Below, one piece after another: positions 22,946 through 29,794 of a stretch of 33,535 nucleotides of DNA (position 1 is its first letter; each line of letters opens with the position of its first letter). A model generated the notes under the pieces. It ran no database searches. It saw only the letters and a program-made list of their open reading frames with translations, and had not been told where the DNA came from. The position numbers and the translations under genes were made by a program. The DNA is from a virus, in the IMG/VR virus record IMGVR_UViG_3300024346_000273, positions 1 through 33,535 of that record. One strand, written 5' to 3'.

Positions 22946-23676
22946 GCTTTGGGTTTCCATTTGTCGGGTTGGAGTGGTCCGTATTGATTTTCGGTGGACG
23001 CGGCGGATGCCGGCTTGGTGAATGGCGCATACCCCAGCGTATGCCAGGACCGGACGGTGGCTTTCCAGTCCTTGATGGTCTTGCCTGCGTTCTGCCAGCC
23101 GTTGCCCTCCCACTTCCAGTAAGCCGCGGTGCCCTGCGATGGGAGGCATCCGATGGAGATGGCGAATGCCTCGACCTCCTCCGGCGTGGATGCCTTGGCG
23201 ATGTGGGTTGGCGGGGTGGCATCGCCACACTCCTTCCCTTCCATATTCCCTTCCTTTCCATGTTCCTTTCCTTTCCTTTCCTTATGGCACGCGTGGTTGT
23301 CGCGTGGGTCACGCGTGGCGCACGCGTTGGAATCCTTATCCAGTATAGGCTCCGGCAGTTCTGAAGCCCGCTCCTTGTTGTTGACCACCTGGTGGCGCGA
23401 GAACCCGGGAATCCACCCAAATTCACCCGTCTCTGTCGCGTATTTCATAACAAAACCACGCGTGGCCAACGCGTGGAGCACGCGTGAAAAGTCCAGTTTA
23501 TCGTAGGGCAGAATCTGCACCCCAAGGCGGCGAGGCTCCCACCTGAAACGCCCCTCCCGGTCAGCCGCGCACCATAGCCCGGCAAAGGCAATACGGAGCG
23601 GCAGCTTGTATTCCACCTCGGCCTCAAAGAGCCGGTCATGAGTAAAGAACTCAGGCTTGATGGTTCGGATTCTCAC
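22942..23676 (-). CDS. O-like replication initiator
   Basis: From the GTG at 23676 (overlapping the upstream stop by 4 bases) this encodes 244 residues. The N-terminal winged-helix part (RIRTIKPEFFTHDRLFEAEV, LRIAFAGLWCAADREGRFRW, PRRLGVQILPYDKLDF, GWIPGFSRHQVVNNKERASE) is typical of phage replication proteins that bind origin DNA. A basic low-complexity linker (KERKGKEHGKEGNMEGKE) leads to a DnaT/DnaD-like C-terminal region, YWKWEGNGWQNAGKTIKDWK (about 189-208). The gene contains its own iteron clusters, as lambda O does. It likely recruits the DnaC-like loader encoded next. Confidence 0.85.
   Translation of the reverse strand: MRIRTIKPEFFTHDRLFEAEVEYKLPLRIAFAGLWCAADREGRFRWEPRRLGVQILPYDKLDFSRVLHALATRGFVMKYATETGEFGWIPGFSRHQVVNNKERASELPEPILDKDSNACATRDPRDNHACHKERKGKEHGKEGNMEGKECGDATPPTHIAKASTPEEVEAFAISIGCLPSQGTAAYWKWEGNGWQNAGKTIKDWKATVRSWHTLGYAPFTKPASAASTENQYGPLQPDKWKPKA
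23288..23330. repeat. iteron cluster A, four 11-bp-spaced copies
   Basis: CACGCGTGG (23288), GTCGCGTGG (23299), CACGCGTGG (23310) and CACGCGTTG (23321) start exactly 11 bases apart. The period is not a multiple of three, so it is not due to the protein code, and it places each copy about one helical turn from the next. Confidence 0.8.
23457..23487. repeat. iteron cluster B, three 11-bp-spaced copies
   Basis: CACGCGTGG (23457), AACGCGTGG (23468) and CACGCGTGA (23479) again start exactly 11 bases apart and share the core of cluster A. The two clusters are separated by about 126 bases. Confidence 0.8.
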
Positions 23677-25874
23677 AGCAGCAAAAGTTGGGATGTCGCG
23701 TTGGCGAGGTTCTGGCTGGCCTGGTTGAAATAGGACTCCTTCAGCTCCGACCCCACAAAGCGCCGCCCCATCTGCAGGCTCTTGTAGCCCTCCGATCCGA
23801 TCCCGGTGAACGGGCTGTAAACCAGCTCCCCTGGATTCGACCACAGCGCCACCGCCCGCTCGATCACATCGAGCTGGAGAGGGCAGATGTGGCGCTCATC
23901 GTTGTTATCCCGCGCCCCGTCCCGGTTCAGCACATTCCCCTGGTCCACTGTCATCCACACCGGAGATGCCGCTTCCTGCCACCAGTCGATCGGGTAGCTG
24001 GATTTGTCCTTCGTCACCGGCACTGGGTTCTCCCCTGGCGTTTTGAAGATGAGCAAGTAGTCCGCGCACCCCACCCGGCTGTTGGTGCTGTCAGAGCAAA
24101 GGGTTTTGTAGAGCAGGCCATGGGCCTTCGTCCGCTGCATCTCCGTGACCGGGCTTTTCCAGATGCAGATCCGGCTATGGAACAGGAAGCCATGCCGCCA
24201 GAAAGCGCGGATCAACTCCCCGCTGAAGTCCTGAAACTCAATCCGCCCCGTCTTCCACTTCGTGCTCAGGAGGTCCACGCAATGCACCGCCACCTCCCGC
24301 CCCGGCATCATGATCCGTTTCATTTCAGCGATCAGGATTTCAAAGTGCTTCGTGAACTCTGACAGGTCCGCGCAATTCCCCATGTCTTGCAGATCATCCG
24401 AATAACAAAATAAATCAGCAAACGGCGGCGAGAACACCGAAAAGTGGATCGATCCATCCGGGATCGTCTTGGCCACCCGCACACAGTCCCCGTGGTGCAC
24501 TGTCCAGCCCTCGCCCGTCTTGGTTTCGATTTCCGTTTTCATTGTCAGTTTCTTAGTGGTGTTTTCCTTGAAGGCTTTGGCCGCTTGTTTCATACTGGTT
24601 TGCATTTCCTGATGTTGGGTGATTTTGCGTTGGATGGATTGGAGGATCGCCCCCTCCGTCGATGCCTGCACGATCAGCGCCCGCACCGGGTGCACCTGCC
24701 CAAAGCGGTAGCACCGCCGCAGCGCCTGGTAGAAGTCCTCGAAAGAATAGGACAGCCCCACAAAGGCCACATTCCGGCAGTGTTGGAAATTCAGGCCATA
24801 GCCAAAGATGCCCGCCTTGCTGATCAGCACCCGCGTCCCTCCGCTGATAAAGTCCAGCGGAGCGCGTTCCTTGTGGCGCGGGTTATCGCTCCCCTTCACC
24901 TCCACCGCGTCAGGGATCGCCAGCTTCAGCTCCTCGCTCTCCTCGTTGGTATTGCACCACACCATCCATTGATCCGTGCTGGAGTTCACCGCATCCGCCA
25001 GTGCCGCCACCCGCTCCGTCAGTGTCATCCGCAGCTCCTTGTGCATCGTGGTGGCTGACAGCGTAGCGTGCCGGAACAGCTGATCCTCCGGCGCTCCGTC
25101 AGCCTCATCCACTTCCACAATCCGTGTCTCCAGATTCAGCCCCGGCAGATCATAGCCGGCATCCTCGTAGCCAATATCCGAAGGCTTGGAAATGCACGCC
25201 GCCCAGCTGGCCAGCCACTTCCAGAACTCCCCCTCCGCGTGCTTCTTCAGCCGCCAGTCCCCCGTGTTGAAAGTGTCATTGATGAACCAGGTGGACAGCA
25301 TCTGCATCGGTGAGCAAATCCCCAGAAAGTCCGCGTGCTGCCCCAGCTCCGTGTAGTCGTTCGGCGATGGCGTAGCCGTGCAGCAGAGCCGGTAGGGCGT
25401 GTCCTTGAATCGCTCCGTCAGCACCCTGCGGGTCTTCCCCTGAAAGGACTTCAGGATACTGCTCTCATCCAGCACCACGCCGGCAAACTCAATCCCCTCA
25501 AAGTGCTCCAGCTTCTCATAGTTCGTGATGAATACGCCGGCCCGATCCACATCATCCCCACTGCTCACCACCTCCGCGGCGATGCCAAACTTCCGTGCCT
25601 CCGCCTCCGTCTGCCGCGCCACCGAAAGCGGCGTCAGGATCAGCACGCAGCCACCGGTATGCTGTGCCACCTGATGCGCCCACTCCAGTTGTTGGATCGT
25701 CTTGCCCAGCCCGCAGTCCTCGAAAAGCGCTGCCCTCCCCTGCCGGATCGCCCAGCCGATAACGTGCTCCTGCCATGGAAAAAGCGGGGCCGTAAAAGGC
25801 CGCGGTTCAAATCCAGACTCCGACAAAAGCCGTGACTTGGATTGGATAAATTCGTCGTAATTCAGATGTTTCAT
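23673..25874 (-). CDS. SNF2-like helicase fused to DNA methyltransferase
   Basis: One 733-residue chain carries two enzymes. The N-terminal SF2 part has Walker A EDCGLGKT (52-59), a DESS box (LDESS, 135-139), CCTATPSPND (164-173), ISKAGIFGYGLNFQ (351-364) and QALRRCYRFGQVHP (383-396), the SNF2-like motor. After a helical linker and HGDCVRVAKTIPDGSI (461-476), the C-terminal part has SPPF (482-485) and later YSPFTGIGSEGYKS (686-699), the beta-class amino-methyltransferase order with motif IV before motif I; SPPF favours cytosine-N4 or adenine-N6 methylation. No nuclease domain is seen. Its stop overlaps the initiator start, so it belongs to the replication operon; likely DNA protection or base modification. 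Confidence 0.85.
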   Translation of the reverse strand: MKHLNYDEFIQSKSRLLSESGFEPRPFTAPLFPWQEHVIGWAIRQGRAALFEDCGLGKTIQQLEWAHQVAQHTGGCVLILTPLSVARQTEAEARKFGIAAEVVSSGDDVDRAGVFITNYEKLEHFEGIEFAGVVLDESSILKSFQGKTRRVLTERFKDTPYRLCCTATPSPNDYTELGQHADFLGICSPMQMLSTWFINDTFNTGDWRLKKHAEGEFWKWLASWAACISKPSDIGYEDAGYDLPGLNLETRIVEVDEADGAPEDQLFRHATLSATTMHKELRMTLTERVAALADAVNSSTDQWMVWCNTNEESEELKLAIPDAVEVKGSDNPRHKERAPLDFISGGTRVLISKAGIFGYGLNFQHCRNVAFVGLSYSFEDFYQALRRCYRFGQVHPVRALIVQASTEGAILQSIQRKITQHQEMQTSMKQAAKAFKENTTKKLTMKTEIETKTGEGWTVHHGDCVRVAKTIPDGSIHFSVFSPPFADLFCYSDDLQDMGNCADLSEFTKHFEILIAEMKRIMMPGREVAVHCVDLLSTKWKTGRIEFQDFSGELIRAFWRHGFLFHSRICIWKSPVTEMQRTKAHGLLYKTLCSDSTNSRVGCADYLLIFKTPGENPVPVTKDKSSYPIDWWQEAASPVWMTVDQGNVLNRDGARDNNDERHICPLQLDVIERAVALWSNPGELVYSPFTGIGSEGYKSLQMGRRFVGSELKESYFNQASQNLANATSQLLLL

Positions 25875-25989
25875 TGGTGTGTGGGTAGTGTGTGATGATC
25901 AGAAATTGAACCTGCTCCGTGGATCGGGACCGACGCAGGTGGATCGGCTTAAACGGCATAATGTCAGACCGCCCCTTCGCTCTCACGGT

Positions 25990-26247
25990 TTACGAAGTTG
26001 TCTTGGCCCCAGCCAGGGCCACCGCTGCCGCCTCTGCCACTGTCGCATAGGCACCCAGACTGATCAGCCTCTCTCCCACCTTGATCCGCACCCGCCAAGG
26101 CTTCCCAGCGATGTAGCTATGATAAACCCCGATGGGCAGACCGCGCCGCAGTCTAGTGCGCGGCGGGGGTGGGGCCTGCGGTGGGATTGGTTTCATCCAG
26201 CGCTGCGCCTGTGCGCGGGCCTTGGCGTGTTCTTCAGGAGACATCAT
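25990..26247 (-). CDS. AP2-like small DNA-binding protein, copy 1
   Basis: The 85 residues from ATG 26247 (a second ATG follows directly) begin MSPEEHAKARAQAQRWMKPI after the first Met, then a Pro/Arg linker and GLPIGVYHSYIAGKPWRVRI with KVGERLISLGAYATVAEAAA, the pattern of an AP2/ERF-like three-strand sheet plus helix (W and LG..ATVAEAA). It is a paralogue of the neighbouring gene, with the same N-terminal segment and domain order. AP2 domains in phages mostly accompany HNH nucleases; here it stands alone. A 115-base gap without a credible gene follows before the helicase gene. No SD is seen. Confidence 0.65.
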   Translation of the reverse strand: MMSPEEHAKARAQAQRWMKPIPPQAPPPPRTRLRRGLPIGVYHSYIAGKPWRVRIKVGERLISLGAYATVAEAAAVALAGAKTTS

Positions 26248-26276
26248 GGCAGAATCAAATTGTTGTGGTTGATGGT

Positions 26277-26600
26277 TTAGGGACTTGTGGATTTCGCTGC
26301 ATTCGCTCTCTCCAGAGCCTGCTGACGATCCAGCCACTGGGCCAACCGCCGCACCGCCTCGGCGACCGTTGGAAAGCTCCCAACGTGGTGGCTTTTGCTT
26401 TTGAGCGACTGCTTGACGTTGACGACGTAAAACGGCTCCCCGGAAATGTAGTGCCTGCGGTATATCCATTTTGGCAAGGTCTTGGCGCTCCTTGGTTTTC
26501 CCTTGTGCGATCTGGGCTTGGCGACCAGCTCCGGCTCCGGCGCCTTGGTTATCCACTGCTTCGCCTGCTCTTTGGCGAGGGCTTTTTCTTCGTTGGTCAT
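26277..26600 (-). CDS. AP2-like small DNA-binding protein, copy 2
   Basis: The 107-residue product MTNEEKALAKEQAKQWITKA has a basic linker, then LPKWIYRRHYISGEPFYVVN and SHHVGSFPTVAEAVRRLAQW (about 74-93). It matches copy 1 in N-terminal EE.AKA.AQ..W pattern and in the sheet-helix domain, but is more divergent, and its C-terminal helix is longer. The pair is a tandem duplication. Either could regulate early genes or bind the origin; no evidence decides. Confidence 0.6.
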   Translation of the reverse strand: MTNEEKALAKEQAKQWITKAPEPELVAKPRSHKGKPRSAKTLPKWIYRRHYISGEPFYVVNVKQSLKSKSHHVGSFPTVAEAVRRLAQWLDRQQALERANAAKSTSP

Positions 26601-26628
26601 GGGGTTGGGGTGGTAACTTTAGTTAAGA

Positions 26629-27210
26629 TCAGCGGCGGCATTTTCGGGCCAGCTCAACAAGCCAGATGGCGAATGCTTCCGGGGTTTTCTCACGGTCCTT
26701 TTTTAGCAGCTCCGGCTTTTGAATACCGGCTAGAACCTTGTGGCGGCGGGTTGATCCCATCGTTCTGGGGGCCTCCCCCAATACAATCGGCACAGGAGGC
26801 GCATCAGCCGGTGAGCACCCACAGACGTAAAGCCTCGTTGCCTTGTCAGCGAGATGCCCAAACCAGAACTGCGGAAGGATCATGGTAAATCCACCCCATG
26901 CATCAGTCTCCCCAAGCGCAGGCAGGCCCGCCTCCTTCCATAGCTTGCTGCCGGCTGGATGCTCCAGAACCCCGCCGTTGATCCTGATTTGATTGACCGA
27001 ATAAAGGGCCAGTGCTTTTTCATCCGGTCTTGGCTTGGCCATATGGGAAAGGCAGCCCCAAGCCCGGCAAGGCGGATGAGCCACCACCGGACAAGTCCCG
27101 CGCCAGCCCCGTGCATCCCGGTCAATGTCCCAAACATCACAGCCGGGGATTGATTTGTAGATAGAATCAGCGCGGGCAAATAGCACCGCCACTTCTTGGT
27201 TTGTGATCAT
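26629..27210 (-). CDS. PPCRAWG-family phage protein, methylase-like motif
   Basis: The 193-residue product belongs to a widespread phage family with the signature SIYKSIPGCDVWDIDRDARG, VVAHPPCRAWGCLSHMAKPR (about 42-61), GGVLEHPAGSKLW (about 79-91) and GGFTMILPQFWFGHLADKAT. The PPC motif and LEHP resemble motifs IV and VI of C5-cytosine methyltransferases, but no clear SAM-binding FxGxG is present, so catalytic activity is uncertain. The start overlaps the nuclease stop by 4 bases. Confidence 0.75.
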   Translation of the reverse strand: MITNQEVAVLFARADSIYKSIPGCDVWDIDRDARGWRGTCPVVAHPPCRAWGCLSHMAKPRPDEKALALYSVNQIRINGGVLEHPAGSKLWKEAGLPALGETDAWGGFTMILPQFWFGHLADKATRLYVCGCSPADAPPVPIVLGEAPRTMGSTRRHKVLAGIQKPELLKKDREKTPEAFAIWLVELARKCRR

Positions 27211-27521
27211 TGGTTTAGTGCGTCCTGAATAGCATTAATGGTTTCCAGCTTGCAGCAATCACGCGGCTGGCATCGCAGCACCCGCCATCCTTGGGTCGCT
27301 GCGGCGTTTTCCTTCTCCCAGGTTTTCAACATTGCCCCCGGTCTTGTATGCCGGCCTCCTGACCAGATTCCTCCGTCGATTTCGAGGAATACTTTTCGGT
27401 CCGGCCAGGCGAAGTCCATGCGCCATTTGCGGGTCGGATGGAAACGGAACTCAGCGACCGGCGCAGGGATTCCGGCTTGGGTTAGTGCGGCAAGGAAGAT
27501 GCGGTCTTGGGCTGGCGTCAT
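27207..27521 (-). CDS. VSR/DUF559-like endonuclease
   Basis: From ATG 27521 the product is 104 residues. EFRFHPTRKWRMDFAWPDRK (about 24-43) followed by VFLEIDGGIWSGGRHTR and EKENAAATQGWRVLRC are typical of VSR-fold phage nucleases; the Asp and Glu residues in MDFAW and FLEIDGG should hold metal. Such nucleases act in repair or recombination or as resolvases. A TTG at 27548 is an alternative start. It sits directly before a methylase-like family protein with a 4-base overlap. Confidence 0.8.
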   Translation of the reverse strand: MTPAQDRIFLAALTQAGIPAPVAEFRFHPTRKWRMDFAWPDRKVFLEIDGGIWSGGRHTRPGAMLKTWEKENAAATQGWRVLRCQPRDCCKLETINAIQDALNQ

Positions 27522-27541
27522 GATTTTGTAGTTGATTCCTG

Positions 27542-28015
27542 CTAACAATATCGCGCCTGATACTGGGCGACGCGCTCACCCATGAGGCCCTCCCCGCTGG
27601 GGTCTTGGTCGTTAAGGACGGCTCGCCAGTAGCCGGAGGCCAGATCGGACAGGAGGATTTCGGCGTGGTTGAGTCGTTCCGTGGCTTCGTCGGGCTGGAC
27701 GATTGGGGTCGATATGGGAATCCCCATATCGCTATGGAGGGGGCTGCTCATTGTTTCGGTTGGTTTGGTTTCCCGCGCTTTAATCAATTCATCGGTTTTG
27801 TTGTATGCTTCTGAACAATCCTCGCAGAGGCCGTAGTCCCCGCCGCACCCACAACCTATCGCGTCTTGGATTGCAGCCAGTGCTCCAAACAGGGAATTTA
27901 TCTCCTTGCGGGCTTGGTCGCGTTCTCGCTCCATCTTGCGGCAGAGATGAATGAGTTCGGTCCTTTCCATAGCCACAAAGGCATCCTCAGGGATTAGCGG
28001 GGGAGGGATGTTCAT
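27542..28015 (-). CDS. unknown protein with cysteine cluster
   Basis: The 157-residue product has a helical N-terminal half (TELIHLCRKMERERDQARKE) and a Cys-rich segment GCGCGGDYGLCEDCSEAY (about 54-71) that could bind zinc, then a polar second half. The stop overlaps the start region of the nuclease gene. A perfect hairpin sequence lies inside it (27711-27730). No family is recognised. Confidence 0.55.
   Translation of the reverse strand: MNIPPPLIPEDAFVAMERTELIHLCRKMERERDQARKEINSLFGALAAIQDAIGCGCGGDYGLCEDCSEAYNKTDELIKARETKPTETMSSPLHSDMGIPISTPIVQPDEATERLNHAEILLSDLASGYWRAVLNDQDPSGEGLMGERVAQYQARYC
27711..27730. repeat. perfect 8-bp inverted repeat inside a gene
   Basis: GATATGGG-AATC-CCCATATC has 8-bp arms and a 4-base loop, encoding part of DMGIPIS of the surrounding gene. 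It could be a protein-binding site or an RNA hairpin; chance is possible. Confidence 0.4.
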
Positions 28016-28113
28016 GTTGTAAAAATGCGCAGGGAGAAATAGATGATCTCAATAACGACTACTGCGGCCAAAAAAAGATCAGTGGAGGGGCGCTCACGTT
28101 GACTCCTCCGCAA
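28012..28113 (-). CDS. tiny candidate membrane protein (TTG start)
   Basis: A 33-residue frame from TTG 28113 reads MRRSQRERPSTDLFLAAVVV then IEIIYFSLRIFTT: basic N terminus and one membrane helix, with its stop overlapping the next ATG by 4 bases. This explains an otherwise 78-base gap in a tightly packed operon. GGAAG lies about 8 bases before the TTG. The start is weak, so it remains a candidate. Confidence 0.35.
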   Translation of the reverse strand: MRRSQRERPSTDLFLAAVVVIEIIYFSLRIFTT

Positions 28114-28513
28114 TTAAGTCTTCCAGTTTCACATCAGGCATCTTTTCCATACAGTCGTCGCAGAACACCCCCATGTCCTCGTCGAGAAGAGTTTTGGCCA
28201 TGTAGTCAGCGGCAGGGATGAACTTGCCCGCAAAGTCTATCATAGGCGACCAGTGGCAGACCATGGGGGACAAGCACCTTCTACAGAGTGTTTTGAGCGC
28301 CACCGCGTCAGGGTGGGGTTTAGCGTTTTGGTTGCGGTCGGACTTGTATCCGGCGCGGTGATTTTCCTCGAAGTCGGTCGCCCAAATGGACTGTCCGCAT
28401 TGATCGCAGGTTTCGTCCCCGCACGCATCGCCTACCAGTTCGTAGGGCTTGTCTCCACGCTTCAAGCAAAGCTGAACAAGTCGCGGCGGGCTGTCTGTTT
28501 CTGGGGTGCTCAT
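28094..28513 (-). CDS. small protein with zinc-binding cysteine pairs
   Basis: The 139 residues from ATG 28513 include GDACGDETCDQCGQSIWATD (about 27-46), CRRC and VFCDDCMEKMPDVKLEDLIA, three cysteine pairs that probably bind zinc. No family is known to me. The start overlaps the preceding stop by 4 bases, and it is one of several Cys-rich genes in this block. Confidence 0.6.
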   Translation of the reverse strand: MSTPETDSPPRLVQLCLKRGDKPYELVGDACGDETCDQCGQSIWATDFEENHRAGYKSDRNQNAKPHPDAVALKTLCRRCLSPMVCHWSPMIDFAGKFIPAADYMAKTLLDEDMGVFCDDCMEKMPDVKLEDLIAEEST

Positions 28514-28788
28514 GGTTTGGTTGGGGTGTTGCTGGGTCCGTCCCAGTTCGCGCATGTCACATTCCATCCGCACCGGCGGAGCACCCTAGTGCTTTCCCTG
28601 TGATTCAACCCGTAGAACGTGTGGGTTGATAGGTAGCGCCCAAGGTCATCGGGATTTGCTTTTTCCTTGATCCACCCACAGCCTCCGCTGGGGTCCATTT
28701 CAATCCGGTGCGTTTCTGATTCCGGAAGCTGCGCAAGCTCTGGCCATCCAGGGATGTATTTTGGCGCTGTTTCTGGGGTGTTGCTCAT
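28510..28788 (-). CDS. small unknown protein
   Basis: The 92-residue product MSNTPETAPKYIPGWPELAQ has a conserved-looking DDLGRYLSTHTFYGLNHRES and ends in RRCGWNVTCANWDGPSN. A role cannot be given. Stop and start overlap the neighbours by 4 bases. Confidence 0.5.
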   Translation of the reverse strand: MSNTPETAPKYIPGWPELAQLPESETHRIEMDPSGGCGWIKEKANPDDLGRYLSTHTFYGLNHRESTRVLRRCGWNVTCANWDGPSNTPTKP

Positions 28789-28988
28789 GGTTTCGGGCAG
28801 TGTCTGGTTTGGTCTTCGGCAGGCAGGTAAACTTCGATGCGCGGAAGGGGAATTGCCCAGCCCTCTCCGTCCGGCCGGAACTCAAAAACAGGCCGTTTGC
28901 CCCAGTTTCCCTTTACCATTCCGTAGGTGCCGGTTTTGCCATAATTGAGGAACCAGCTATCCCCTCCAATGTAGATGGCGCGTTTCAT
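28785..28988 (-). CDS. small unknown protein
   Basis: The 67 residues from ATG 28988 (MKRAIYIGGDSWFLNYGKTG) form a beta-rich fold with TYGMVKGNWGKRPVFEFRPD. The shorter start was chosen for its 4-base overlap with the upstream stop. It may be a small SH3-like protein; this is a guess. Confidence 0.5.
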   Translation of the reverse strand: MKRAIYIGGDSWFLNYGKTGTYGMVKGNWGKRPVFEFRPDGEGWAIPLPRIEVYLPAEDQTRHCPKP

Positions 28989-29344
28989 TTCGGCTGCTCT
29001 GGTTTGGGTTGGTGACATTCCTTGTTGTGCCAGCAGACGGCGCAGTATCCATCGTGCCCAATGATGTATTCGGGACAGACTGGAGGGATCACACAGCAGT
29101 AAAATTCGGAAGCATCACAGCCGCATTTCTGGGCTTCTTTCGACGCTTTCCATTCCTTCAAGACTTTGCCAGATGCCTGGAATATGGCTTCAGCGGCCTT
29201 TGATTCCGCCTCTGCTACTTCCGATCCTTGGCAGCTCCAGCAGTTCATTTGCTGGCATCCCTCCTCGCCGCAGCAGATTACTGCGGTGACCACGTAGCCT
29301 AGGATGTTGTCCAAGGCTTGAGCTAGTTCGGTTTCAGTGACCAT
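28985..29344 (-). CDS. cysteine-rich unknown protein
   Basis: The 119 residues carry many cysteines: AVICCGEEGCQQMNCWSCQG (about 21-40), CGCDASEFYCCVIPPVC and GYCAVCWHNKECHQ. A helical stretch AESKAAEAIFQASGKVLKEW separates them. The cysteine spacing suggests one or two zinc sites. TAACATT directly precedes the ATG. Function unknown. Confidence 0.55.
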   Translation of the reverse strand: MVTETELAQALDNILGYVVTAVICCGEEGCQQMNCWSCQGSEVAEAESKAAEAIFQASGKVLKEWKASKEAQKCGCDASEFYCCVIPPVCPEYIIGHDGYCAVCWHNKECHQPKPEQPK

Positions 29345-29348
29345 AATG

Positions 29349-29579
29349 TTATGCTTTGATGTTGTTGGCGATGCGCCAGAGTTTGAAGGATGCTTTGTCC
29401 TCTGCTGATTCGTCCATCACCCGCATCACCGACTGATCGTAATGCGGTTCGTTGGCGCGGGTGAAGCTGCGGTCCTTGACCCCCTCACTGGTTCTGGCTG
29501 GGCCAATGCAGAGATAACGGCGGGGATGGGTTTGCGCGGCCGGCTTGGCCTTGGGCTTGGAGAATTTCGGAGGGGTCAT
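29349..29579 (-). CDS. small basic protein
   Basis: The 76 residues from ATG 29579 begin MTPPKFSKPKAKPAAQTHPR and end ASFKLWRIANNIKA; the front is highly basic and could bind nucleic acid. The start was set by a 4-base overlap. No family is recognised. Confidence 0.5.
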   Translation of the reverse strand: MTPPKFSKPKAKPAAQTHPRRYLCIGPARTSEGVKDRSFTRANEPHYDQSVMRVMDESAEDKASFKLWRIANNIKA

Positions 29580-29794
29580 CTTTTGCGTTGATTGGTAACG
29601 GTTTTCCACCCGGCCAGTGCGGCTGCATATTCAGCATCCGGCACGGTATAACTCAGGTGGCAGTTCGGGCATTGGATCGTGGTCGATCCGGCTTGATACT
29701 GGGCATAGGCCCCGACCGTCCCGCACTTGCAGGTTTTATAGTCCAGCTTTAGTTGCAGGACGGTCAGGGCGCGTTCTTCAAGGGTTATCGACAT
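29576..29794 (-). CDS. small zinc-ribbon protein
   Basis: The 72 residues from ATG 29794 contain CKCG (about 21-24) and CPNC (about 41-44), a simple zinc ribbon, then a polar end. The start overlaps the SSB stop (TGATG). It may aid DNA or RNA binding near the recombination genes. Confidence 0.6.
   Translation of the reverse strand: MSITLEERALTVLQLKLDYKTCKCGTVGAYAQYQAGSTTIQCPNCHLSYTVPDAEYAAALAGWKTVTNQRKR

Larger units (their letters stand above)
23230..23487. other. candidate replication origin inside the initiator gene
   Basis: Within the initiator gene lie two iteron clusters (see the two repeat entries), a weak DnaA-box-like TTATCCAGT at 23336 (7 of 9 matches to TTATCCACA), and at about 23230-23283 a strand-asymmetric purine/pyrimidine tract (CCTTT repeats on plus) that may melt or form unusual structure. 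The arrangement resembles lambda ori within O. Confidence 0.6.

Noticed and set aside
22946-23230. Extension of the DnaC-like gene to 23230
   Set aside because: It overlaps the initiator in another frame with no family pattern; the 4-base overlap start at 22945 fits the operon.
24540-24542. Internal ATG before the methyltransferase half (MKTEIETKTG) as a separate gene
   Set aside because: No stop separates the halves and no well-placed SD is present; a minor internal start cannot be excluded.
25807-25959. 50-codon minus-strand frame before and over the start of the helicase-methyltransferase gene
   Set aside because: It overlaps the helicase start in another frame, has no SD and no recognisable pattern; the overlap is not the 4-base type seen elsewhere.
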